A DNA stretch of 26,694 nucleotides from Deltaproteobacteria bacterium RIFOXYA12_FULL_61_11 (lineage in GTDB: Bacteria; Bdellovibrionota_F; JAHFAK01; YA12-FULL-61-11). This document shows positions 1 to 7,163 of this stretch, in pieces. Location: NCBI GenBank assembly GCA_001799195.1, contig MGSU01000324.1, positions 1 through 26,694 of the forward strand. The letters run 5' to 3'. The stretch's first letter is position 1. Every line of letters begins with the position of its first letter. The translations under genes and the position numbers were made by a program. The notes beneath the pieces are model-generated. The model saw only the letters and a list, made by a program, of their open reading frames with translations, was not told where the DNA came from and did no database searches.

Positions 1-1256
1 CCGGTTTCGGTCTGCTCCGGTCACTATCTCTCGGATCGTCTCGCCATACGCTCCTGCATCGCCGCACGCTCGGGCTGACGGTCCTCGCCGTCGCCGGGCT
101 TTACTTGGCCCTCGACCTGCCCGGGACCTACGCTCTCTGCCAGGCGCTGCCCGTGCTCTCCAGCCTTCGGGCGCCGGGCCGCTTCCTGCTCCTTACCACT
201 ATGGCCCTCCTGCTCGTCGGGGCTCTCTGGCTGGATCAACTCCTCTCGCCCGGGAGACCCTTGGCGAAATGGCGTCTCCCCCTGCTGGGCCTCGCCCTGC
301 TCGAGGCTCTCGTGACCACGACCCTCCTCTCCTCCCAAGTCCCGAGTTCTGTCAACGAGTTCCAGCCTTGGCAACTCCCCCTGCTCCGGAGCAGCGAGCC
401 CGATAGCGCGGGTTTCCCCCCGAGGTACTATGCCCCCGGCTTCTGGGTCCGGCCCGAGGAAATGGAGGACCACACACCTGCGGCCCTCATCGCTCTCTTC
501 TCGGACCTGCCGCCGGATAGGGATCTGGCCATGAGCTTCGGGCTCGCTTCCGTGCAGGGCTATGGGGAACCCCTTCCGCGCTGGCAGGAAGCGACCCTCG
601 CGGATTTGACTCCCTTGCTGTTGGCCCGGTTCGGAGCGGCGTGGCTCTTCCTGCCCCAACCGCTCGACCATGCCACGCTCGAGCTCGTGGCACACAACGG
701 CCGGGTGTGGCTCTATCGCAATCGTCTCACCCTGCCGCGGACCCGCTTGGTGCGCGAGCTCATCCAGGCGCCCTCGACCCAGGAAGCCCTGGTACTCCTG
801 CGAGGCACCGCCGTGGATCCCCGCCGGTCGGCCGTCGTCGAGACCGACGTCCCTGCACTCCCGGCTACCACCAACGAGCTCGTGGGCACGGTCCGTCTGC
901 TCCGACAAGGTCCGAACGACCTGGAACTCGCGGTCGAGAGTTCCGGTCCCGCGTACCTCGTCGTGGCCGAGACGTGGGCGCCGGGCTGGCGCTGCAGCGT
1001 GAACGGACACGAGACGCCGCTCTATCGCGCCGACGCCATGTTCCGGCTGGTTGCCGTGCCGGCGGGTCATTCCCTGGTCCTCATGGACTATCTCCCACCC
1101 GGACTGTTCCCCGGTGCCCTCTTGGGTGCCATCGGGTTCGTCCTCCTGGCGTTCGTCGCGTTCGGGGGAAAACTCGTACCGGGAGGTAGGAAGCCGAGGA
1201 AGGGGGGATCAATCCCCCCGGCGCTCGTCCATGGCGCCGGAGAGGCAAGGGCATAG
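1..1256 (+). CDS. YfhO-like multi-pass membrane protein, C-terminal part
   Basis: The reading frame is open from the first bases of the window, so the N-terminus lies outside it. About 418 residues are visible. Hydrophobic segments appear near the start (around LTVLAVAGLYLALDL) and again after the APGRFLLL stretch. A long extracytoplasmic part follows, then a last membrane segment (LLGAIGFVLLAFVAF) and a basic tail. The segment AETWAPGWRCSVNGHETPLY with the later VPAGHSLVLMDY matches the C-terminal sandwich domain of YfhO and related GT-C membrane proteins, which in known members help attach sugars to lipid or wall polymers. The family call rests on this C-terminal signature; substrate is unknown. 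The last codons overlap the hairpin array that begins at 1202. Confidence 0.75.
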   Translation, partial: GFGLLRSLSLGSSRHTLLHRRTLGLTVLAVAGLYLALDLPGTYALCQALPVLSSLRAPGRFLLLTTMALLLVGALWLDQLLSPGRPLAKWRLPLLGLALLEALVTTTLLSSQVPSSVNEFQPWQLPLLRSSEPDSAGFPPRYYAPGFWVRPEEMEDHTPAALIALFSDLPPDRDLAMSFGLASVQGYGEPLPRWQEATLADLTPLLLARFGAAWLFLPQPLDHATLELVAHNGRVWLYRNRLTLPRTRLVRELIQAPSTQEALVLLRGTAVDPRRSAVVETDVPALPATTNELVGTVRLLRQGPNDLELAVESSGPAYLVVAETWAPGWRCSVNGHETPLYRADAMFRLVAVPAGHSLVLMDYLPPGLFPGALLGAIGFVLLAFVAFGGKLVPGGRKPRKGGSIPPALVHGAGEARA

Positions 1257-1547
1257 GGTATGGGAAGGTAGGCCGACGTCCGTGCGGCCCCGATCTGCGC
1301 GACCAAACCCTCCCGGGCGCTTCTTTTCGCCCAGGAGGAGTAGAGCATAGGGAAACGCCGACCGTCCCTGGTCGGCTGTAGAACCTCTTGGGTTACGATC
1401 CCCGGGCAACGTCCGTGCCCCCGGGGACGGGAATACCACAACGCCGGTCTTCCCTGCCGGCCCTCGCACTTCGAACAAACCCCCCCGGAGCACGTCCTTG
1501 GCTCCGGGGGCGTAGAGCATAGGAAAACACCGGGCCGCCCTGCCCGG
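1218..1547. repeat. Array of four double-hairpin units with conserved loops and linkers
   Basis: Four units start at 1218, 1309, 1400 and 1482 (spacing 91, 91, 82). Each has a long stem-loop, a purine-rich linker and a short stem-loop. Long stems: 1218-1224/1234-1240 (CCGGCGC), 1309-1319/1328-1338 (one mismatch), 1400-1408/1416-1426 (two-base bulge), 1482-1491/1501-1510 (ten perfect pairs). Short stems: 1271-1275/1285-1289, 1357-1363/1370-1376, 1443-1447/1457-1461, 1530-1535/1542-1547. Stem sequences differ while both arms change together. Loops keep a GTCC core (TCGTCCATG, ACGTCCG, ACGTCCTTG, GTCCCT). The linker GTAGAGCATAGG is kept in units 2 and 4, and a relative, GGGCATAGGG, is in unit 1. 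The array lies between convergent genes, and a GGGGGGAT-CA-ATCCCCCC hairpin at 1202-1219 precedes it. I do not recognise the element: structured RNA, REP/BIME-like DNA element or a Rho-independent stop cluster are all open. Confidence 0.7.
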
Positions 1548-1575
1548 CTGGTGGTCCTCGAACTCAGTCGTCCTC

Positions 1576-1744
1576 GTCCCCTCCTGGGGACACTGGGTGC
1601 TTGCCGTCCTCCGTGACCTCGTCTACCGGGTCCGTTCCGTCGGACCTCCTCACTCGCGTCGTCGCCGGCGACCCTGCCCGATCGACGCCTCCGCCCGGGA
1701 TCGTCCCTGCTCCCGGTACTCACGCAGCGCTCCCCTTCGGGAGC
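1576..1744. repeat. Further hairpins, degenerate continuation of the array
   Basis: Beyond the four clear units, inverted repeats continue up to the end of flgE. They are GTCCCC/GGGGAC at 1576-1581/1586-1591, GGTCCG/CGGACC at 1629-1634/1641-1646, the perfect palindrome GTCGCCGGCGAC at 1661-1672, CCGGGA/TCCCGG at 1695-1700/1711-1716, and GCTCCC/GGGAGC at 1729-1734/1739-1744. The 1701-1710 loop TCGTCCCTGC again carries the GTCCCT core of the main array. The last hairpin lies just past the flgE stop on the minus strand and may help end that transcript, but no T-run follows. No credible gene is seen in 1257-1762. Confidence 0.5.
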
Positions 1745-1762
1745 CTCCACTCAGCGCCAGCC

Positions 1763-3211
1763 TCAGCGCACGATGTTAACCAACTCCGCCAGCAGGTCGG
1801 AAGAGGTCGTGATACACCGAGAGTTGGCCTGGAAGCCGCGCTGATGCTGGATCAGCGAGACGAACTGGGCCGACAGGTCGACATTGGACTGCTCCAGCGT
1901 GTTGGACACGATGGTGCCGCGGTCGGCCTCTCCCGGGGCGCCAACGGTCGGGGGACCCGAGGACGGGGTGTCGACGAAGGTATTGCCGTTGTCCTTGACC
2001 AGGCCGTTGGGGTTCTCGAAGGAGGCCAGCACGACCTGACCGATGGTCCTGGTCTCACCGTTACTGAAGATGCCGGTGATGCTGCCGTCGATCTCGAACT
2101 GGTAGTCGGTCAGCGAACCGGCTGCGCGGCCGTTCTGGTACAGCGAGGAGGTCGTCGAGGGCAGCCGGAACTGGGTGGTGCCCGCGAGACCGGTGCCAGC
2201 GGCTTGACCGTAGACCGCGTTGCGCGGATCGCCGTAGTCGAGCTGGACGTTGTTCATCGAGTCTACGCCGCCGACGAACTGGACCGAGTAGCTCGGCAGG
2301 AGATCGGTCGGCGCGAAGTCGGTCACCGCGTCGTTGAAGCCGTTGGAGGCCCAATCGAGCCGCCCCTGGCCGTCGAACTCCAGGGTGCCCTGGCCGACGA
2401 TGGTATAGGCCGGGGTGCTGTTCACGCCGTTGAGGTCGCCGGCCTGCGTGGCGCCTAAACCGGCGATGAAGGCGGGTTCGACCTCGTTGGTGTTGACCAC
2501 GGCGTTCCATTCCCAGCGGTTGTCGCCCGCGGCATTGCCGACCCGGGTGAAATAGACGTTGAGCTGGTGGCTGAGACCCTGGGAGTCGTAGACCTTGAGA
2601 CCGGTGGAGAAATTGCTGGTGTTGTTCGGGTCGGTCAGGTTGAAGGGCCGGGTGTTGAAGTCATCGGCCGGGTTGGCCGGGGTGCCGTTGTCGTTGCTGT
2701 TGCCGGCAATGGTCGGCGCACCGGCGTCGAGGTTGACGTAGACCCGGGTCTTGTTCGAGGCCTGGGACACGACCGAGACATTGGAGAGGTTGATATTGCT
2801 GACCTCGGCCGAGAGATTGCCGTAGATGTCGGTTTGGAACCCCTGCACCTTGAGCCCTGCGTTATTCGAGAGGAAACCCTCCTCGTCGATCTTGAACTGC
2901 CCGTTGCGGGTGTAGTAGTTGCGCGAGCCGTTGCTGGCAATGAAGAAGCCGTTGCCCGAAATGGCCAAGTCGGTCGGCTTGGTCGTGGTCATGAGCGAAC
3001 CCTGGGTGAAGGAGGTGTTGATGCCCGAGGTCCTCGCGCCGAGACCGACCTGTTTGTTGCCCAGATTGGCCAGCAGGCTCTCGAACTCCACCCGGCTGGA
3101 CTTGAAGCCCACCGTGTTCACGTTGGCGATGTTATCGCCGATGACCGCGATGGCCTCGCCGTTGGTCGCAAGACCCGTGATGCCCGAATACAGGGTACTG
3201 AGAATAGACAT
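1763..3211 (-). CDS. flgE: Flagellar hook protein FlgE
   Basis: The 482-residue product builds the hook, the universal joint joining the flagellar rod to the filament. It is exported by the flagellar type III apparatus. The N-terminus (MSILSTLYSGITGLATNGEA, then IGDNIANVNTVGFKSSRVEF) is the classic rod/hook motif. The next region (TDLAISGNGFFIASN) is the conserved start of the FlgE core. The middle is variable, with many Asn, Gly and Thr residues. The C-terminus (VDLSAQFVSLIQHQRGFQAN, then LLAELVNIVR) is the helical zone that pairs with the N-terminus in the hook wall. A GGGAGG ribosome site precedes the ATG. It is the last gene of fliK-flgD-flgE, 53 bases after flgD. Length is in the normal range. 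Confidence 0.97.
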   Translation of the reverse strand: MSILSTLYSGITGLATNGEAIAVIGDNIANVNTVGFKSSRVEFESLLANLGNKQVGLGARTSGINTSFTQGSLMTTTKPTDLAISGNGFFIASNGSRNYYTRNGQFKIDEEGFLSNNAGLKVQGFQTDIYGNLSAEVSNINLSNVSVVSQASNKTRVYVNLDAGAPTIAGNSNDNGTPANPADDFNTRPFNLTDPNNTSNFSTGLKVYDSQGLSHQLNVYFTRVGNAAGDNRWEWNAVVNTNEVEPAFIAGLGATQAGDLNGVNSTPAYTIVGQGTLEFDGQGRLDWASNGFNDAVTDFAPTDLLPSYSVQFVGGVDSMNNVQLDYGDPRNAVYGQAAGTGLAGTTQFRLPSTTSSLYQNGRAAGSLTDYQFEIDGSITGIFSNGETRTIGQVVLASFENPNGLVKDNGNTFVDTPSSGPPTVGAPGEADRGTIVSNTLEQSNVDLSAQFVSLIQHQRGFQANSRCITTSSDLLAELVNIVR

Positions 3212-3264
3212 ACTGACCTCCCTCTATGCTCTTGGCTTTCGCTCTTCTTTCTCTCTCCTCTCCC

Positions 3265-3966
3265 TCACTGGATCCCGGCCACCGGCCCCGCTTCTCGCAA
3301 GGCGGTCACGGTAGCGGCAGGCACCTCCATGCCGTCGATGGTCAGCATCGGGCGTCCGTCCTTCATGCTGACCCCGCTGACCATCCCCTCCTGGTAGATC
3401 TTGCCCTCGACCTCGTCCCCGGCGAAACCCTGTCCGGTGACCGCCAGGCGATAGGCCCCCACGTTGAGTCCGCGTGTATCCACGGCCACGCTGTTGGTGC
3501 CGGCCAAACGCGGTTCGTCGATCGGGACGGTTTTCACCACCTTGCCGCTGCGATCGATCAAGGCCACGCTGAGCGACTTGGTGTTCTCGGGGAGTTCGAA
3601 GGTCACCTCCATCTGGGTGCCGCCACTGAACTGGACCTCCGAGCTGTAGGCCTTGGCCACCTTGCCGAGATATCCCACATAGCCTGCGTCGAGCATATCC
3701 TTGCCCGCGCTGTCTTCGGCGTGCATTGAATCGAGGGTCTTGTTGATATTGAAGAGTTGCTCCAGCGAGCTGAACTGGGCGAGCTGCTGGGTGAACTCGG
3801 CGTTGTCCATCGGGTTCATGGGATCCTGGTACTCGAGCTGTTTGACCAACAGGGTGAGGAACTCCTCCCGGCCCATATCGGCAGGGTTTACCTCTTCCAC
3901 GGTCTGCGCCTGCTTGTTCAGCACGGTCGAGTTCTGCAACGAGGTGATTGCCGGCGTCGTGGACAT
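3265..3966 (-). CDS. flgD: Flagellar hook assembly (capping) protein FlgD
   Basis: This 233-residue protein is the scaffold that caps the growing hook so FlgE subunits can be added; it is exported and later lost. The N-terminal half carries the family signature GREEFLTLLVKQLEYQDPMN followed by DNAEFTQQLAQFSSLEQL, around residues 32-72. The C-terminal half (from about residue 95) fits the FLN/Tudor-like FlgD fold: GGTQMEVTFELPENTKSLSV, a short Gly-rich stretch, and a final TIDGMEVPAATVTAL. The ATG at 3966 follows a GAGGT ribosome site. The fliK stop is only eight bases upstream, so fliK and flgD are probably translated from one message. Confidence 0.96.
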   Translation of the reverse strand: MSTTPAITSLQNSTVLNKQAQTVEEVNPADMGREEFLTLLVKQLEYQDPMNPMDNAEFTQQLAQFSSLEQLFNINKTLDSMHAEDSAGKDMLDAGYVGYLGKVAKAYSSEVQFSGGTQMEVTFELPENTKSLSVALIDRSGKVVKTVPIDEPRLAGTNSVAVDTRGLNVGAYRLAVTGQGFAGDEVEGKIYQEGMVSGVSMKDGRPMLTIDGMEVPAATVTALREAGPVAGIQ

Positions 3967-3974
3967 CGTCTACC

Positions 3975-5273
3975 TCACACTCTGATATCGATGCCGGTCC
4001 CACCGACCAGCCTCGAGGTGGCATATCCAACACTGTCCCCGGACGGCCGGACGACCTCTTCTCCACCGGGGAGCTGGAAGAAGAGGTTCAGGTCCTCGTA
4101 CTCGGCATAACGCTGCCGACTATCGTTTTCGTCGCTCTCGCGATCGTTGAGTTCGACACTGCATTCCTCGAGTTCGAGCTCCTGATGACCGAGCAGCTCG
4201 CGCAACTCGTCGAGGTTCTCTTCCAGCAACTCGAGGGCCTCGGGGTTCTCGGCGATCAGATGAACCTTGACTTCGCCGTCCTTGACCTCGAGCTCGATCT
4301 TGACCTGGCCGAGGTGCTCGGGTTCGAGTTGGATCCTCGCCTTGCCGCCCTCGCCGTCGGCGAGCACCTGTATCTCGCGCGCCAGACCGGTCAGGAGTTG
4401 TTCCTCGGACACCTTCGGCATTTCCTCGGCTCCGGCCTGCTCTGCAGCTTCACTTCCACTCTCGGCGCGGCCTGCCTCGTCGCTCTCGTTCGGTCCCTGT
4501 CCATCCGCCACTGCTTCGAAGGGTTCTCCTTCCGATGGGGGAACTTCCAGGGCGGCCGCGGTCAAGACCTCTTTGGACCCTTGGCCGTTCTCACCCTGCA
4601 ATTCGTCCTTGCCCGAACCGGCCACCGCGACCGGATCCACGGCTTCGCGCTCCTCGTCGGTCCCGACTTCACCGCGGATTTCGGTCGCGCCACGCTGCTC
4701 GGCTCTGCCGGGGCGAACCAGGGCAACGGCCTCGCCGTCACCAAGGGTTTGCTGCCCGGCCTGGGGCTGGATACGTTCCTCGGTACCGGCCGGTGTGGAA
4801 CTTTCTTTTTCGGCTTCCTGCGCTTCCTCCTCGAGCATGGAGGCGAGTACCCGCTCAGCGACCTTGTCGGCAGAAGAAACTCCGGCGGACCGCTGCTGGG
4901 GAACCACCACGTTCGAAGGTACTGCCGCGGGCGGTACGTCCTTGATCTGCGTTTCCGAACCCGCGGTCTCGATCGGGGCCTCTTCGGCCGCAACCATACC
5001 CGCGGTCGCTACGAGCACCGTCTCCAGGGTCTCGGACCCATCCGGGGTCTCCGGTTGGGTCTCGGGTGCTGGGAGTCCTTCCGGAGAAACCGCGAAGGGC
5101 ACATTTCCCAAGAGTTCCAGCGGATCGGTACCCGACTTCTCCGATTCCTGAGGTTGCAGCAAGGTCTCCAACAGGTCCCCGAAACCTTCTCCCTGTTCGC
5201 CGCCTTCGGTCAGGACGGGCTGCTCGGCCGTGCCCGACGGTGCCGCGACGATGTCCAACAGAGAGAGCTCCAT
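3975..5273 (-). CDS. fliK: Flagellar hook-length control protein FliK
   Basis: FliK measures hook length and switches the export apparatus from hook to filament subunits. The long N-terminal part is of low complexity, rich in Glu, Pro and Ala, as usual for the ruler. The conserved C-terminal Flg_hook domain reads ARIQLEPEHLGQVKIELEVK and continues through HLIAENPEALELLEENLDEL, about 100 residues before the end. The frame is open to an ATG at 5324, but I prefer the ATG at 5273 (MELSLLDIVA, 432 residues). It is preceded by GAGGTAGGC, much like the flgD ribosome site, whereas the 5324 codon has no ribosome site and sits almost on top of a TATGAT box. It is first in the minus-strand hook operon and divergent from the TolQ-like gene. 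Confidence 0.9.
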   Translation of the reverse strand: MELSLLDIVAAPSGTAEQPVLTEGGEQGEGFGDLLETLLQPQESEKSGTDPLELLGNVPFAVSPEGLPAPETQPETPDGSETLETVLVATAGMVAAEEAPIETAGSETQIKDVPPAAVPSNVVVPQQRSAGVSSADKVAERVLASMLEEEAQEAEKESSTPAGTEERIQPQAGQQTLGDGEAVALVRPGRAEQRGATEIRGEVGTDEEREAVDPVAVAGSGKDELQGENGQGSKEVLTAAALEVPPSEGEPFEAVADGQGPNESDEAGRAESGSEAAEQAGAEEMPKVSEEQLLTGLAREIQVLADGEGGKARIQLEPEHLGQVKIELEVKDGEVKVHLIAENPEALELLEENLDELRELLGHQELELEECSVELNDRESDENDSRQRYAEYEDLNLFFQLPGGEEVVRPSGDSVGYATSRLVGGTGIDIRV

Positions 5274-5330
5274 GCCTACCTCGATCCTTTCGATCGGGGA
5301 GGCCTTGAGCAAGGGCGATGCCATGGCTTT

Positions 5331-5336
5331 ATCATA
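5331..5336 (-). promoter_or_regulatory. Possible -10 box for the fliK operon
   Basis: Read on the minus strand, a TATGAT hexamer sits in a conspicuously AT-rich tract (AATAATAATAACAATATGAT) inside a GC-rich region, about 58 bases ahead of the preferred fliK start at 5273. No good -35 hexamer lies 16-18 bases upstream, and I see no clear sigma-54 or sigma-28 pattern. The call is therefore weak. Confidence 0.25.
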
Positions 5337-5347
5337 TTGTTATTATT

Positions 5348-5437
5348 ATCCTCTTGCCGTGTCGGAGGGTCCTTCCGGCAGGATTTTCCCCTCTCCTCAC
5401 CCGGCAGGATCTGCCGACTAGGCAGTTCTTGCCGGGT
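5348..5437. promoter_or_regulatory. Cluster of CCGGCA-type repeats and a strong hairpin between divergent operons
   Basis: Four copies of a CCGGCA-plus-GA/GGAT motif occur. Two are direct (CCGGCAGGAT at 5375-5384 and 5401-5410, 26 bases apart). Two are inverted (near 5348-5359 and 5422-5437). The pair 5399-5406/5430-5437 (ACCCGGCA/TGCCGGGT) with the inner pair CTGCC/GGCAG at 5411-5415/5421-5425 forms a long, nearly complete hairpin with a GACTA loop. The place, between fliK and the TolQ-like gene, suggests a protein-binding region or structured leader. A T-rich stretch lies about 14 bases downstream on the plus strand, too far for a normal terminator. Confidence 0.5.
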
Positions 5438-5501
5438 CCATGGCAGCTCTCTTTTGATTTTTTCCACCTCACCCCCCCTCCACCCTCGCTGCACTCTCCC
5501 A

Positions 5502-5530
5502 TTGGCAATCGAGAGAGTCGGTGCTAAGCT
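5502..5530 (+). promoter_or_regulatory. Sigma-70-like promoter for the TolQ/ExbD/FHA-TonB operon
   Basis: TTGGCA at 5502-5507, a 17-base spacer and TAAGCT at 5525-5530 form a plausible promoter 40 bases ahead of the TolQ-like start. A perfect inverted repeat, GAGAGAG (5511-5517) and CTCTCTC (5529-5535), straddles the -10 box and could be an operator or leader hairpin. The -10 match is only moderate. Confidence 0.4.
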
Positions 5531-5570
5531 CTCTCCCTCGAAAGGATCCTCGTCAAACCAGAGGGCAGAC

Positions 5571-6203
5571 ATGGACTTCCTGACCGGCGGCGGCATTTCC
5601 TTCCTCCTCCTGGTGATCATCTCCCTGCTGGCCGTGGCGCTCATCTTCGAAAAAGTCCTCCAGGTGTTCTTCAAGCTGCGCATCAACGTCGATTACTTCC
5701 TCGCCTATGTCCTCAAGTTGGTCGAATCCGATAACTTCAGCAAGGCCATCGGGCTGTGCGACTCCTTGGCCAGGCACCCCATCGGTCAGGTGGTCAAAGC
5801 CGCCCTTCTCAAGGCCAACAAGAGTGATCGCGAGATCGAGCGTTCTCTCGAGCAGACCGCCACCAAGGTTGTCCCCGAAATCCGCCGCCGCACCGTCTAT
5901 CTCTCCCTCTTGGCTCACCTGGCAACCTTGATCGGTTTGCTCGGAACCCTGCTCGGCCTGATCACCGCCTTCGGCGCCATGGCCGCCGTCGATCCGACCG
6001 CACGCTCGGCCATGCTCTCGGAGGGAGTCGGTACGGCCATGCGTAGCACCGTGGTAGGCCTCCTGGTGGCCATGCCCTGTCTCATCGCCTACGTCGTCCT
6101 GCGCACCAGGGAAAATCACTTGATAGAACAACTCGACCACTGCGCCATCACCATGCTCAACGTACTCGCGGCCCGCAATGCGAAGCTTCTCCAGGATAAA
6201 TGA
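5571..6203 (+). CDS. MotA/TolQ/ExbB-family proton channel protein
   Basis: The 210-residue inner-membrane protein is the pentameric channel half of a proton-driven motor. Three membrane segments are visible: residues about 8-30 (SFLLLVIISLLAVALIFEKV), about 108-136 (SLLAHLATLIGLLGTLLGLI) and about 150-172 (MRSTVVGLLVAMPCLIAYVV). The last two hold the family patterns GLLGTLLGLI and TVVGLLVAMP that line the pore. The topology is ExbB/TolQ rather than MotA. The frame is open far upstream, opposite fliK, but the real start is the ATG at 5571 behind GAGGG. It heads a five-gene operon with ExbD-like and TonB-like partners. TolQ, ExbB and gliding-motor AglR cannot be told apart from this sequence alone. 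Confidence 0.93.
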   Translation: MDFLTGGGISFLLLVIISLLAVALIFEKVLQVFFKLRINVDYFLAYVLKLVESDNFSKAIGLCDSLARHPIGQVVKAALLKANKSDREIERSLEQTATKVVPEIRRRTVYLSLLAHLATLIGLLGTLLGLITAFGAMAAVDPTARSAMLSEGVGTAMRSTVVGLLVAMPCLIAYVVLRTRENHLIEQLDHCAITMLNVLAARNAKLLQDK

Positions 6204-6693
6204 GCAGGAACCCCGCTGGTACCGGCTGCAACTCCTGCCCGTACTCACCCTGTTCGCAGCGTTGGTACCGTTGCTGCTCTGTCTGACCAGCTTCAGCCAA
6301 GCCGTCAACTTACGAGCAGGGCTCCTCCTGGTGGAGAATAAAGAAACCCAGGGCGAGGCCCGCGAACGCCAACTCGAACTCAGGATCGAACGCCAGCGTT
6401 TGGTCCTCTTACCGCGCAAGGGTTTCAACCCGGCCCAACGCAAGGCGATCTCCACGGTATTCAAGAGCAAGGGCGGGGCGTTCGAGCTAGACCGCCTGCG
6501 GGCTCATCTGATCAAACTCGGCACGACCGTGCCGCAACTCGGAACCATCGAACTGGTCGCGGACGATGAGACGACCTTCAACCTCCTCATAGCCCTGATC
6601 GACACCGTCACCCAGGCAGGATTCGCGGTCCGCAGCGGCCAGAACGGACCTCCGACCTTCCTCTCGACCCTGTACGTCGAGGGCGAGCGATGA
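6178..6693 (+). CDS. Divergent ExbD/TolR-like protein lacking the membrane Asp
   Basis: A single membrane segment (residues about 17-40, LQLLPVLTLFAALVPLLLCL) is followed by a periplasmic part ending in ELVADDETTFNLLIALIDTV. That part resembles the ExbD C-terminal domain in pattern (strand, helix, then a helix before QAGF). Compared with the next gene, LLPVLTLF lines up with LTPLLDVL, so Thr24 sits where the proton-carrying Asp should be. The gene overlaps the channel gene by 26 bases and the next gene by four, with no ribosome site at its ATG, suggesting coupled translation. The likely role is a structural or regulatory partner of the real ExbD. The family assignment rests on pattern and context, so another single-pass protein remains possible. 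Confidence 0.65.
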   Translation: MRSFSRINEQEPRWYRLQLLPVLTLFAALVPLLLCLTSFSQAVNLRAGLLLVENKETQGEARERQLELRIERQRLVLLPRKGFNPAQRKAISTVFKSKGGAFELDRLRAHLIKLGTTVPQLGTIELVADDETTFNLLIALIDTVTQAGFAVRSGQNGPPTFLSTLYVEGER

Positions 6694-7157
6694 GAACCCG
6701 CTTTGCGACCTGCAGAACCGTCCGGGATCCCGGCATCGACCTTGACCTCACCCCCTTGCTCGACGTCCTGACCCTGTTGGTGGTCTTCTTCCTCCTCCTC
6801 TACGGCGACCAGACCACCGAGTCTTTGCCCGACGACCTCAACCTACCGACCATTTCTAGTACCGCGAAGGCCCAGAGCGGCCTCCCTCTCCTCCAACTCA
6901 ACGACGCCTATCTCTATTTCGAACAGACTTTGGTCGCCACCCTGACCAACGGCCGCTTCGTCCCCGAGGAACTCGAGGCAGGTGTGCTCAAACGCTTACG
7001 AGAACAACTCGAACCGCTCCTCGCCGGCCAACCTACTACCCCTGCGCTCGTCTTGTCCGCCGACAAGAACTCCTCGATGGCCGCCATCCGCGTAATCCTC
7101 CGCACCGCTGCAGCCGCCGGCATCACAGACGTGCGTTTCCTCTTGCGACGGAGGTGA
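6690..7157 (+). CDS. ExbD/TolR-family biopolymer transport protein
   Basis: This 155-residue protein has a short cytoplasmic tail, one membrane helix and a periplasmic domain. The helix carries the family signature DLTPLLDVLTLLVVFFLLLY with the essential Asp at residue 25, which takes part in proton movement through the ExbB/TolQ pore. The periplasmic end (ALVLSADKNSSMAAIRVILR, then AAAGITDVRFLL) is typical of ExbD: DK, then a helix, then a Gly-Ile-Thr turn. The ATG overlaps the previous stop by four bases and has GAGGG upstream. With the channel gene it should form the motor that powers the TonB-like product encoded six bases downstream. Confidence 0.92.
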   Translation: MRTRFATCRTVRDPGIDLDLTPLLDVLTLLVVFFLLLYGDQTTESLPDDLNLPTISSTAKAQSGLPLLQLNDAYLYFEQTLVATLTNGRFVPEELEAGVLKRLREQLEPLLAGQPTTPALVLSADKNSSMAAIRVILRTAAAAGITDVRFLLRRR

Positions 7158-7163
7158 AGGAAC

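Noticed and set aside
1209-1520. Minus-strand frame of 103 codons across the hairpin array
   Set aside because: No ribosome site or protein-like composition; its repeated peptides (MLYAPGAK, MLYSSWAK) simply reflect the DNA repeats, and stem covariation explains the sequence better.
1202-1547. CRISPR array or integron attC series
   Set aside because: The stems vary and the repeats are long and imperfect with no unique spacers. No cas or integrase gene is present, and no gene cassettes lie between units.
3948-5570. Plus-strand frame continuing far upstream of the TolQ-like gene
   Set aside because: It lies opposite fliK and flgD, and the product there has no family resemblance. The membrane protein begins clearly at ATG 5571 behind a ribosome site.
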